Assembly: GCA_946613765.1 (NCBI GenBank)
Contig: CAMOFW010000020.1
Span: forward strand, 1 to 11,109
Direction of reading: 5' to 3'
Source of the DNA: an uncultured Mycoplasmatota bacterium
GTDB taxonomy: Bacteria; Bacillota_I; Bacilli_A; RF39; UBA660
DNA length: 11,109 nt
The notes under the pieces are model-generated. The model saw only the letters and a list, made by a program, of their open reading frames with translations. It had not been told where the DNA came from and did no database searches. This document shows positions 1-6,335 of this stretch, in pieces; positions within the stretch are counted from its first letter, which is position 1, and each line of letters begins with the position of its first letter. Both the position numbers and the translations under genes were made by a program.

Positions 1-431
1 ATTTAAAAAAAGAATGTAAGGCTGACCCAGAAGTTGTAGGTGATATGTTTGCTGATACTATTGAAAATTTAAGGATTGTTCATAAGTTATTAGAGCGTGT
101 AGAATGTTTAAAATGGAAAATAGCAATTGTTGCTGCTGATGAAGATGATGAATATGCTCAACCACAAATTGCAAAGGCCGCAGATAGTGCATTAAGAACT
201 GATTGCGATGCTTCATTTGTTATTGGTAAATTGGACACTGGCGAAGTATCTATTTCAGGACGTTCTAAGAATGGTATTAATATTAGTGCTATTATGGGTG
301 AACTTGGTGGTGGTGGAAACTCATCTTCTGGTGCTGCTCAATTTAAAGATTCTTCTATAGCAGAAGTAAAAAATGAATTAGTTAGAATATTAAGACCATC
401 ATATGCTATAAATAAAAATAAAGAAAAATAG
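1..431 (+). CDS. gdpP: C-terminal part of a GdpP-type c-di-AMP phosphodiesterase (DHH/DHHA1 family), 5' end outside the window
   Basis: The frame is open from base 3, before the first ATG at 45, and reads LKKECKADPEVVGDMFADT, so this is the tail of a longer gene rather than a 128-residue protein. The visible part matches the DHHA1 half of GdpP/YybT: a helical lead-in, an A-[DE]-x-A-x2-L helix (AADSAL), then ASFVIGK, VSISGRSKNGINISAIM and a Gly-rich turn followed by AAQF. The AAQ ending and the I-N-x-S-x-I-M string favour GdpP over NrnA-type nanoRNases. In the family these membrane enzymes hydrolyse cyclic di-AMP to pApA; the membrane, PAS, GGDEF-like and DHH parts would lie upstream. The family's GGGH motif reads GGGGN here (Asn codon at 318-320). 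In Bacillus gdpP is followed by rplI; here a terminator follows directly. The symbol rests on the C-terminus only. Confidence 0.8.
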   Translation, partial: LKKECKADPEVVGDMFADTIENLRIVHKLLERVECLKWKIAIVAADEDDEYAQPQIAKAADSALRTDCDASFVIGKLDTGEVSISGRSKNGINISAIMGELGGGGNSSSGAAQFKDSSIAEVKNELVRILRPSYAINKNKEK

Positions 432-450
432 TGAGTAATCACTATTTTTT
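424..450 (+). terminator. Intrinsic terminator after the gdpP-type gene
   Basis: A perfect stem pairs 424-434 with 439-449 around the GNRA-type loop GTAA (435-438). The T-rich right arm serves as the U-tail. The left arm overlaps the stop codon, so transcription ends right at the gene end. Confidence 0.85.
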
Positions 451-484
451 AATGTGTAAAGTTAATTAATTATATGCAATTTAA

Positions 485-513
485 TTGAATAAATAGTATA
501 TTTGTGGTAGCAT
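485..513 (+). promoter_or_regulatory. Predicted sigma-A promoter with extended -10 for the surface-protein gene
   Basis: TTGAAT (485-490) and TAGCAT (508-513) are separated by 17 bases, and a TG dinucleotide at 505-506 gives an extended -10 (TGgTAGCAT). Transcription would start near 520. That leaves only a short leader carrying AGGTGAG at 528-534. Predicted from sequence only. Confidence 0.5.
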
Positions 514-540
514 TTTAAGTAGATGGTAGGTGAGCATATT

Positions 541-2946
541 GTGATAAAATTATTATTAAAAAATAAGCAGTTATTAATAATATTTGTTGTGCTTTTGTTA
601 TCTATTTTTGTTAGTTTATCATATGCTTACTTCGTTTATAATACAACACAAGATTCTAATGGCATTGCTGCTAGTGATTGTTTTAAATTAACATTTACTG
701 GTAGTAATGATATTAGTATAACTAGTGCTATACCTATTAGTGAAGCTGAAGGAATGCAATTAACTCCATATACTTTTACAATTAAAAATGTATGTAAAAA
801 TACTGTACAATATGATATTAATTTAGAAAAGTTAAGTGGTTCTACTTTAAATGATAAATATATTAGAATAATGTTAAATGATGAAGAATCTTTTATATAT
901 AGTAGTAAAGTAGAAGTCGATGATTATATTAATGAAGATACTATATCATCTAGAAATATCTATTCTGATAAATTGGAAAAGAATGAAGAAAAAACTTATA
1001 ATTTGAAATTATGGTTAGATGCTGATTCTGATATTGAAGCAGCAGAAAAAGATTTTAATAGTAAGATAGTAATAATTAGTAGTTTATATAGACCTGCTAC
1101 TATTACTTTTGATGCTAATGGTGGAAGTTATGCACCTGATGATATTGAAGTAATTAGAGGTAAAGAATTTGAAATGCCTATGAGTTCTCCATTTAAAAAT
1201 GGCTATGTATTAGCTGGATGGAGTGAAGATAGAAATGCTACTGAACCAACATATTATTTAGGTAATAATTATTCATTTATTAAAGATACCACTTTATATG
1301 CTGTATGGACTGATACTATATATTTATATAATAGAGGTAATGAATATGAGGAAATAACTGGTGGATGGAAGTTTAAACAAATGGAGTTATATGGTAGAGG
1401 ATCTAAAAAAAGTGATAATTTATATTTATCATATGATCTAGAAAGTGGTTATTCAGGATCAGAATTTAGAACTGGTGGTTTAAAAATAGTTGATAGTAAA
1501 TATAATTTACATTTTAATTATAGTAAAACGCATTTACGTGGAACTACTTATGCTGCTTTATATTATCATATAGGAAATGGATTAAATGTTTTAACTAAGA
1601 ATACTAAAGTAGGAGAATATCCAGATGATTATTATAGGGTTGATTTATCTTATTCTGATATATTAAGTGTTGGTAGTTATGATTCATATAATAATATATA
1701 TGAAATATATTTAACTCCTATAGCTTATAATAATCCCAGAGTTATAGTTTATGATTTAAATGGTGGAATTAACGGGCCTTCTGTTGGTGCTTATGCATAT
1801 GAAGGCAATAGTGTAGCAATTAATGAAAATATTCCATATAAATCAGGGTATACATTTATTGGATATAGTCAAGATGAAAATGCTACTGAAGCAAGTTATT
1901 TACCTGGTAAGATTTATACATTTACTAGTGATACAAAGTTATATGCTTTATATAAAAAGACTGCTAGTTCATTAACTGATAATTTAAGAGATTATATTAT
2001 TTCTTTAACTAATGGGGCAGATGATAGTGATACAAGTGAAATAGGTTATACTTCTTTAGCATATGATGATGCATCTAATTTAAGATATGTAGGTAAGAAA
2101 CCTAATAATTATATTTATTTTAATTGTGATGATTATGAAAATCAAAAGGATAATATCTGTGAAACATGGAGAATAATAGGTATCGTTGATGGTAATTTAA
2201 AGATTATTAAAGATGAATCTTTGGGTACCTATGTCTGGTCTAATCCTGGTTCTGTAAACGCTGGTGAAAGTACCAATGAATGGTCTGTTTCTACATTGAA
2301 TAATGCTTTAAATAATAATTACTATAATTCGAATAATTCAGGTTGTAATGGTAATAATGGAAATATGTTTTGTGACTTTGCAACTTCTGGTTTAAAGAAT
2401 GATCAAACTCGTGGTTTGATTAAAGAAAGTACTTGGTATACTGGTGCTAATAGTGTAAGTGATAGTGAAGGAACATATTTTGTAGCATTAGCATATGAAA
2501 GAGAAAGAGGAAATTATACAGGAAAACAGTGTGCTTCTGGTGCACATTGTAATGATGCGGTAGAAAGAACAACATCTAGTAATGCAAAAGTAGGTTTAAT
2601 AACAGTTTCTGATTATGCATATGCAGTAGGCGGTGATAATAGAAATGCTTGTTTAAATACATCTGTATTTCAATATCAAAATGAATGTAAAGATGGAGAC
2701 TGGTTATATTATCCAATTAATCAGTGGTCTATATCTCCTGCTGGTGTTGCTACATATGCATCTGTTGTGCATAATATTAGAGATAATGGTAGTGTACAAA
2801 AAGTAACATATGATGGTGTATATTCAATCGCTATCAAAAAATTTTCAGTTAGACCAGTTGTGAGTTTAAATGATAGTGTATCTATTAAAAAAGATGTATT
2901 TAGTGATGGATCTTTTATGCACCCATATCAAATAAATATAAATTAA
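541..2946 (+). CDS. Large secreted surface protein: camelysin/TasA-like N-terminus, two InlB B-repeats, Cys-paired C-terminal module
   Basis: Start: the frame opens at ATG 523, but AGGTGAG (528-534) sits 6 nt before GTG 541 and the predicted transcript starts near 520. GTG 541 is therefore preferred, giving 801 residues. A hydrophobic export helix (about 11-26) ends in SLSYAYF (25-31), like SipW-processed signals. A TasA/camelysin-like region follows to about 185, with LTPYTFTIKNVCKNTVQYDINL. Two InlB/Listeria-Bacteroides-type B-repeats lie at about 187-257 (FDANGG, FKNGYVLAGWS, LYAVW) and 400-472 (YDLNGG, YKSGYTFIGYS, LYALY). Residues 258-398 between them match nothing I recognise. The C-terminal module (about 480-801) has WRIIGI, VGLITVSDYAYAVGG, WSISPAG and VRPVVSLN, loosely like DUF6273-type domains, and four close Cys pairs (529/540, 602/611, 664/670, 704/716). 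There is an Asn-rich stretch at about 590-610. No LPXTG or C-terminal anchor is present. It is probably a surface adhesin or structural protein; its partner is unknown. Confidence 0.85.
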   Translation: MIKLLLKNKQLLIIFVVLLLSIFVSLSYAYFVYNTTQDSNGIAASDCFKLTFTGSNDISITSAIPISEAEGMQLTPYTFTIKNVCKNTVQYDINLEKLSGSTLNDKYIRIMLNDEESFIYSSKVEVDDYINEDTISSRNIYSDKLEKNEEKTYNLKLWLDADSDIEAAEKDFNSKIVIISSLYRPATITFDANGGSYAPDDIEVIRGKEFEMPMSSPFKNGYVLAGWSEDRNATEPTYYLGNNYSFIKDTTLYAVWTDTIYLYNRGNEYEEITGGWKFKQMELYGRGSKKSDNLYLSYDLESGYSGSEFRTGGLKIVDSKYNLHFNYSKTHLRGTTYAALYYHIGNGLNVLTKNTKVGEYPDDYYRVDLSYSDILSVGSYDSYNNIYEIYLTPIAYNNPRVIVYDLNGGINGPSVGAYAYEGNSVAINENIPYKSGYTFIGYSQDENATEASYLPGKIYTFTSDTKLYALYKKTASSLTDNLRDYIISLTNGADDSDTSEIGYTSLAYDDASNLRYVGKKPNNYIYFNCDDYENQKDNICETWRIIGIVDGNLKIIKDESLGTYVWSNPGSVNAGESTNEWSVSTLNNALNNNYYNSNNSGCNGNNGNMFCDFATSGLKNDQTRGLIKESTWYTGANSVSDSEGTYFVALAYERERGNYTGKQCASGAHCNDAVERTTSSNAKVGLITVSDYAYAVGGDNRNACLNTSVFQYQNECKDGDWLYYPINQWSISPAGVATYASVVHNIRDNGSVQKVTYDGVYSIAIKKFSVRPVVSLNDSVSIKKDVFSDGSFMHPYQININ

Positions 2947-2976
2947 AAGAATCATGAATAATCATGATTCTTTTTT
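2945..2976 (+). terminator. Intrinsic terminator after the large surface-protein gene
   Basis: A 13-bp perfect stem pairs 2945-2957 with 2962-2974 (loop 2958-2961), with a T run ending at 2976. The left arm starts inside the stop codon. Confidence 0.9.
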
Positions 2977-2983
2977 GGATAAT

Positions 2984-3006
2984 AAAAAAAACACCTGATT
3001 AGATGT
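2984..3006 (-). terminator. Intrinsic terminator of the minus-strand tRNA unit
   Basis: Read on the minus strand, ACATCT pairs with AGGTGT (3006-3001 with 2996-2991, one G-T wobble) around a 4-nt loop. A run of eight T follows (2991-2984, the first being the last base of the stem). It lies 14 nt beyond the CCA end of tRNA-Pro and faces the terminator of the converging surface-protein gene. Confidence 0.75.
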
Positions 3007-3019
3007 TAAATACTTAAAA

Positions 3020-3096
3020 TGGTCGGGAAGACAGGATTTGAACCTGCGACCCCTAGTTCCCAAAACTAGTGCACTACCAAGCTGTGCTACTTCCCG
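3020..3096 (-). tRNA. tRNA-Pro (anticodon TGG)
   Basis: The minus strand folds as a cloverleaf. The acceptor arm is CGGGAAG/CTTCCCG with discriminator A and an encoded CCA (3022-3020). The D-loop contains AGCTTGGTAG. The anticodon stem CTAGT/ACTAG holds loop TTTGGGA, so the anticodon is TGG. The T-arm has GGTTCAAATCC. This is the typical bacterial proline tRNA that reads CCN codons, 77 nt with CCA. It has its own promoter at 3122-3150 and the terminator at 2984-3006. Confidence 0.97.
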
Positions 3097-3100
3097 GTTG

Positions 3101-3116
3101 TGTTCTTAAAAGAACA
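3101..3116. repeat. Inverted repeat at the predicted tRNA-Pro transcription start
   Basis: TGTTCT (3101-3106) and AGAACA (3111-3116) are perfect inverted arms around TAAA. The repeat lies between the tRNA-Pro 5' end (3096) and its -10 (3122-3127). It therefore covers the expected start point and most of the pre-tRNA leader. It could be a leader hairpin or a small operator; nothing else identifies it. Confidence 0.45.
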
Positions 3117-3121
3117 ATATA

Positions 3122-3150
3122 AATATACCATAAACTAGGTACTTAGTCAA
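3122..3150 (-). promoter_or_regulatory. Predicted promoter of tRNA-Pro
   Basis: On the minus strand TTGACT (3150-3145) is followed after exactly 17 bases by TATATT (3127-3122), which is preceded directly by TGG (3130-3128), an extended -10. This is one of the strongest promoter matches in the window. The start site would be near 3115, giving a leader of about 19 nt. Confidence 0.75.
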
Positions 3151-3179
3151 TTATTTATTGGACTTTTAAAATAAAAAAA

Positions 3180-3256
3180 TGGTGCTCCCAAAGGGAGTCG
3201 AACCCCTAACCTTTAGATCCGTAGTCTAACGCTCTATCCAATTGCGCTATGGGAGC
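3180..3256 (-). tRNA. tRNA-Arg (anticodon ACG)
   Basis: The minus strand forms a cloverleaf. The acceptor arm is GCTCCCA/TGGGAGC with discriminator A and an encoded CCA (3182-3180). The D-arm has GCGCAATTGGATAGAGC. The anticodon stem TTAGA/TCTAA encloses loop CTACGGA, so the anticodon is ACG. The T-arm has GGTTCGACTCC. In bacteria A34 of this tRNA is converted to inosine by TadA so it can read CGU, CGC and CGA. No stem-loop terminator separates it from tRNA-Pro; only an A/T-rich tract (3166-3179) follows. Confidence 0.97.
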
Positions 3257-3286
3257 ATTTAAGCACCTTTTTTTAAGTACATGTTA

Positions 3287-3315
3287 ATTATATATAAAAA
3301 CTTCGAAAAAATCAA
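3287..3315 (-). promoter_or_regulatory. Predicted promoter of tRNA-Arg
   Basis: On the minus strand TTGATT (3315-3310) and a consensus TATAAT (3292-3287) are 17 bases apart, a near-ideal sigma-A promoter. The start site would be near 3280, about 24 nt before the tRNA 5' end. A perfect DnaA box lies 7 nt upstream of its -35. Confidence 0.8.
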
Positions 3316-3321
3316 CTTTTA

Positions 3322-3330
3322 TGTGGATAA
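3322..3330 (-). promoter_or_regulatory. Single perfect DnaA box
   Basis: Bases 3322-3330 read TGTGGATAA, the exact complement of the consensus DnaA box TTATCCACA. It is the only perfect copy I found. It lies in the untranscribed gap between the tRNA-Arg promoter and the ezrA promoter. One box is not a replication origin. It could be a regulatory or titration site, or a chance match in AT-rich DNA. Confidence 0.4.
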
Positions 3331-3367
3331 ATTTTAAAAATTTACTATGTTAATTAAACCAATATTG

Positions 3368-3376
3368 TGTTAAAAT
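3368..3376 (+). promoter_or_regulatory. Predicted extended -10 promoter of the ezrA-nifS operon
   Basis: TGtTAAAAT (3368-3376) is an extended -10. The hexamer 17 bases upstream (TGTTAA, 3348-3353) is a poor -35, so recognition would depend on the TG motif. The start site would be near 3383, just before AGGAG at 3390-3394. Confidence 0.45.
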
Positions 3377-3403
3377 GTTTATATAGACTAGGAGTGTATG
3401 AAT

Positions 3404-5125
3404 ATGAGTAACACTACGTATATTTTAATTGGAGTAACATATTATGTAGTTGCTTTAATAATAATTCTTATTGTGCTTCATATTATTAAGAAAAAATCAA
3501 AAAATTATTATTTAAATAAAATAGATGAATTAGAAAGAGAAAAGAATTTAATTATATCTGCTAATATATTAAGTGAATTAAATAAAGTTGAAGGTTTAAT
3601 TAATAATGATCAATTACAAAAGAAGTATGAAGATTGGCAAGATAGATTTAAAGAAATTAAAGAAGTTGAAATACCTAAGATTAGTGATCAATTATTAGAA
3701 ATAGAAGAACTTTATAAATCTAGAAATAAAAAAGAATTAAAAGAAAAGTTAGCTAAAGTTGAATATCAAATATTTTTTGTTAAGACTAAGAGTAATTATT
3801 TATTAAGTGAAATTAAGGAAATTACCTCATCTAATGAAAGAAATAGAAATTCTATTACAAGATTAAAAGCTAAGTATAGAGATATTATGGCTACATATAA
3901 TAACAATAAAGAAGATTATGATAAGATAGCTGAAAATATTGATTTACAAATAGATAGAATAGATAAATTATTTAGCACTTTTGAAGTAGCTATGGAAAAT
4001 AATAACTATAGTGAAGTTAATAAAATAGTAAAAGTACTAGAAGATATACTAGGTAATTTAAAATTAGTTATTGAAGAAACACCAAGTATTTTAATGATGG
4101 CTAATAAGATTATACCTACTAAGATTAAAGATATTGAAAGTATATCATCTAAATTAGAAAAAGATGGATATAATTTAGATTATTTAAATTTATCTTATAA
4201 TATTGAAGAAACTAATAAAAAGTTAAGTGATATATTAGAAAGATTAAATGTATTAAATATTGAAGATTCTACATTAGATTTAGAAACTATTATGAATTAT
4301 TTTGAAGGAATTTATTCATCATTTGATAAAGAACAAGAATCTAAAAAAATATTTGAAGAATTAACTCCTAGTATTATTTCTAGAGCAGTTAATTATGAAA
4401 AGATTAATAATGATTTAAGAAAGAAAACTGATGAATTTAAATATTCTTATGATTTAGTTGATGATGATTTAAAAATATTAGATGTTATTAATAGAGAAGT
4501 TAAAGAAGTTAAAAGAGATTATGATACTATAGTTAATGCTTATAGATCTAGAACATTTGCTTTTTCAAGATTAGCAAAAGAAATGGAAGTTTTAAATACT
4601 AAGTTAGTTATGATTAAAGAAAAACTAGATGAGGCATTAAAGACTTTAGGAAGCTTAAAAGAAGATGAAGTAAGAGCTAGAGAACAAGTAGATGATATTA
4701 AAGAAGTATTAAGACAAGCTAATGTTAAGTTAACTTCATATAAATTACCAACTATACCTAAAAAGTATAATGTTGAATTAAGTGAAGCTAATGATGCCTT
4801 AGAAGAAATGATTAGAGAATTAAATAAGAAACCTATATCTATTAAAACTTTAAATATTAGAGTTGATACTGCTAGAGATTTAGCTTTAAAACTATTTAAT
4901 ACATCTAAAGAATTAGTTAAGAGTGCATATATGGCAGAAATGGCTGTGGTATATGGAAATAGGTTTAGAGTAATAGATGAAGAAATAGATAAAGCATTAA
5001 TTAATTCTGAAAATTTATTTAATAGAGGAGAATATAAGAAGAGTTTAGAAAATTCTATTAATGCTATTAATAATATAGAACCAGAATTTTATAATACATT
5101 AAAAACAATAATGGAGGGTAAATAA
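3404..5125 (+). CDS. ezrA: EzrA, septation ring formation regulator
   Basis: About 573 residues, close to the Bacillus subtilis protein (about 560). Topology matches EzrA: one N-terminal membrane helix (about 6-28), then KKK, then a long cytoplasmic alpha-helical region with repeated charged heptad-like segments. Family landmarks include the early W-x-D-x-F/I-x-E-I stretch, a RSR-T-x-AFSRL segment, the Y-K-LP-x-IP hinge near residue 440 and YGNRFR at about 517-522. No cysteine is present. In Bacillota EzrA sits at the membrane, binds FtsZ, blocks Z-rings at the wrong sites and links division to wall synthesis. Start: AGGAG (3390-3394) lies only 3 nt from ATG 3398 but 9 nt from ATG 3404, so 3404 is preferred; 3398 adds two residues. 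The stop overlaps the nifS start by 1 nt, as in the conserved ezrA-nifS pair of Bacilli. Confidence 0.92.
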   Translation: MSNTTYILIGVTYYVVALIIILIVLHIIKKKSKNYYLNKIDELEREKNLIISANILSELNKVEGLINNDQLQKKYEDWQDRFKEIKEVEIPKISDQLLEIEELYKSRNKKELKEKLAKVEYQIFFVKTKSNYLLSEIKEITSSNERNRNSITRLKAKYRDIMATYNNNKEDYDKIAENIDLQIDRIDKLFSTFEVAMENNNYSEVNKIVKVLEDILGNLKLVIEETPSILMMANKIIPTKIKDIESISSKLEKDGYNLDYLNLSYNIEETNKKLSDILERLNVLNIEDSTLDLETIMNYFEGIYSSFDKEQESKKIFEELTPSIISRAVNYEKINNDLRKKTDEFKYSYDLVDDDLKILDVINREVKEVKRDYDTIVNAYRSRTFAFSRLAKEMEVLNTKLVMIKEKLDEALKTLGSLKEDEVRAREQVDDIKEVLRQANVKLTSYKLPTIPKKYNVELSEANDALEEMIRELNKKPISIKTLNIRVDTARDLALKLFNTSKELVKSAYMAEMAVVYGNRFRVIDEEIDKALINSENLFNRGEYKKSLENSINAINNIEPEFYNTLKTIMEGK

Positions 5126-6252
5126 TGATATATTTAGATTATAGTGCTACAACTCCTGTATCTTATGATGTATTAGATTCATATAATAAAGCTACTAGGG
5201 AGTTTATAGGTAATCCTAATTCTATTCATAGTTTAGGAAAAAAATCTAGAGATTTAATAGAGAGTGCTACTAATCAAATAGCAGACCTATTTAAAGTATT
5301 GCCTAGTGAAATTATATATACATCTGGTGCTACTGAGGCTAATAATTTAGCTTTAATAGGTATTATGCAAAAGTATAAATCTAGAGGTAATCATATAATA
5401 GTGTCTAAATTAGAACATCCTAGTATATATGCTATATGTGATTATTTAGAATCTTTAGGTTTTAAAGTTAGTTATGTTAATAATAATGAAGAAGGTTTAA
5501 TTGATTTTGAAGATTTAAGAAGAAAGATTAGACCTGAAACTATTATGGTTAGTATATGTGGTGTTAACTCTGAAACTGGTGTTAGACAACCACTTAAAAC
5601 TATTAGACAAATAATTAAAAAAGAAAATGTATTAACATTGCTTCATAGTGATTTAACACAAGCTATTGGTAAGGTTAGTGTTAATCTACATGATGTTGAT
5701 TTAGCATCCTTTAGTGGTCATAAGTTATTTGGACCTAAGGGTATTGGTGTTTTATATAAGAGTGATAAGTTAGAAATAGAACCATTAATTAAAGGTTCAT
5801 CTAATCATGAAAGTATTAGACCTGGAACACCAGCTTTACCTTTAATTGTTTCTTTAGCTAAAGCTCTTAGAATTGCTTTAGTAGATTTAGACAAAAAAGA
5901 AATGTATGTTAAGAGATTAAATGATAAGATTGTTGAGGAATTAAGTATATATCCAGATATTAAATTTAATAGAACTAAATATTCAATTCCACATATTTTA
6001 AACATATCTTTAGGTAATATTAGGGGTGAAACTTTTGTACATGCTATGGAAGCTCATAATATTTATATTAGTTCTAATACAGCATGTTCATCTGGTAATT
6101 TATCTACTAGTGTTATGGCTTTATATAATGATACTAAAAGAGCTATGTCTACAATAAGAATTAGTATTTCATCTATTACTACTAATGATGAAATAAATAA
6201 ATTTATTGAAGCATTTAAAGAAGAATATACAAAGTTGAATGAATTAAAATGA
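5125..6252 (+). CDS. nifS: Cysteine desulfurase (NifS/IscS class V aminotransferase family)
   Basis: The 375-residue full-length enzyme is PLP-dependent and takes sulfur from cysteine as a protein persulfide, for tRNA thiolation or Fe-S clusters. Visible motifs in order: YLDYSATTP (3-11), TSGATEANN (66-74), EHPS with PLP-stacking His98, VNSETGVRQP (147-156), HSDLTQA (174-180, Asp176 and Gln179), SGHK with the PLP lysine Lys200, RPGTPA (232-237), and STACSSG-type loop NTACSSG with catalytic Cys321. ATG 5125 shares its A with the ezrA TAA, and GGAGGG (5113-5118) lies 6 nt upstream, so translation is probably coupled. In Bacillus the corresponding gene (nifZ/iscS) follows ezrA and precedes thiI, whose 4-thiouridine synthase it feeds. 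Here a terminator follows and no thiI is in the window. The gene ends in TGA. Confidence 0.95.
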   Translation: MIYLDYSATTPVSYDVLDSYNKATREFIGNPNSIHSLGKKSRDLIESATNQIADLFKVLPSEIIYTSGATEANNLALIGIMQKYKSRGNHIIVSKLEHPSIYAICDYLESLGFKVSYVNNNEEGLIDFEDLRRKIRPETIMVSICGVNSETGVRQPLKTIRQIIKKENVLTLLHSDLTQAIGKVSVNLHDVDLASFSGHKLFGPKGIGVLYKSDKLEIEPLIKGSSNHESIRPGTPALPLIVSLAKALRIALVDLDKKEMYVKRLNDKIVEELSIYPDIKFNRTKYSIPHILNISLGNIRGETFVHAMEAHNIYISSNTACSSGNLSTSVMALYNDTKRAMSTIRISISSITTNDEINKFIEAFKEEYTKLNELK

Positions 6253-6278
6253 CATTCCTTGTGTAAAGGAGTGTTTTT
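6252..6278 (+). terminator. Intrinsic terminator of the ezrA-nifS operon
   Basis: A 9-bp stem pairs 6252-6260 with 6266-6274 (one T-G wobble at 6255/6271) around loop GTGTA. Five T follow at 6274-6278. The left arm starts at the last base of the nifS stop codon. Confidence 0.85.
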
Positions 6279-6283
6279 AAAGA

Positions 6284-6312
6284 TTTACTATTATTTTTAA
6301 AAATGATAATAT
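6284..6312 (+). promoter_or_regulatory. Predicted extended -10 promoter of the Cys-repeat surface-protein gene
   Basis: TTTACT (6284-6289) and TAATAT (6307-6312) are 17 bases apart, with TG at 6304-6305 forming an extended -10. An overlapping TATAAA (6310-6315) is an alternative. The Shine-Dalgarno site is weak: AGAG at 6321-6324 or a mismatched AGTGTGA just before ATG 6336. Confidence 0.4.
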
Positions 6313-6335
6313 AAATATAGAGAGTAGTGTGACTT

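Noticed and set aside
3322..3330. Replication origin in the gap upstream of ezrA
   Set aside because: Only one DnaA box is present, with no box cluster and no dnaA/dnaN neighbours.
3257..3397. Riboswitch or T-box leader before ezrA
   Set aside because: The predicted transcript start leaves under 30 nt of leader, and no T-box or riboswitch core is visible.
5805..6005. Minus-strand open frame of 66 codons inside nifS
   Set aside because: It is antisense to conserved PLP-enzyme sequence, has no family resemblance, and fits a chance shadow in AT-rich DNA.
6250..6252. Possible reading of TGA as Trp (Mycoplasma code)
   Set aside because: The nifS TGA comes at the natural end of the enzyme and overlaps an intrinsic terminator. 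All Trp in the window are TGG, so TGA acts as stop.
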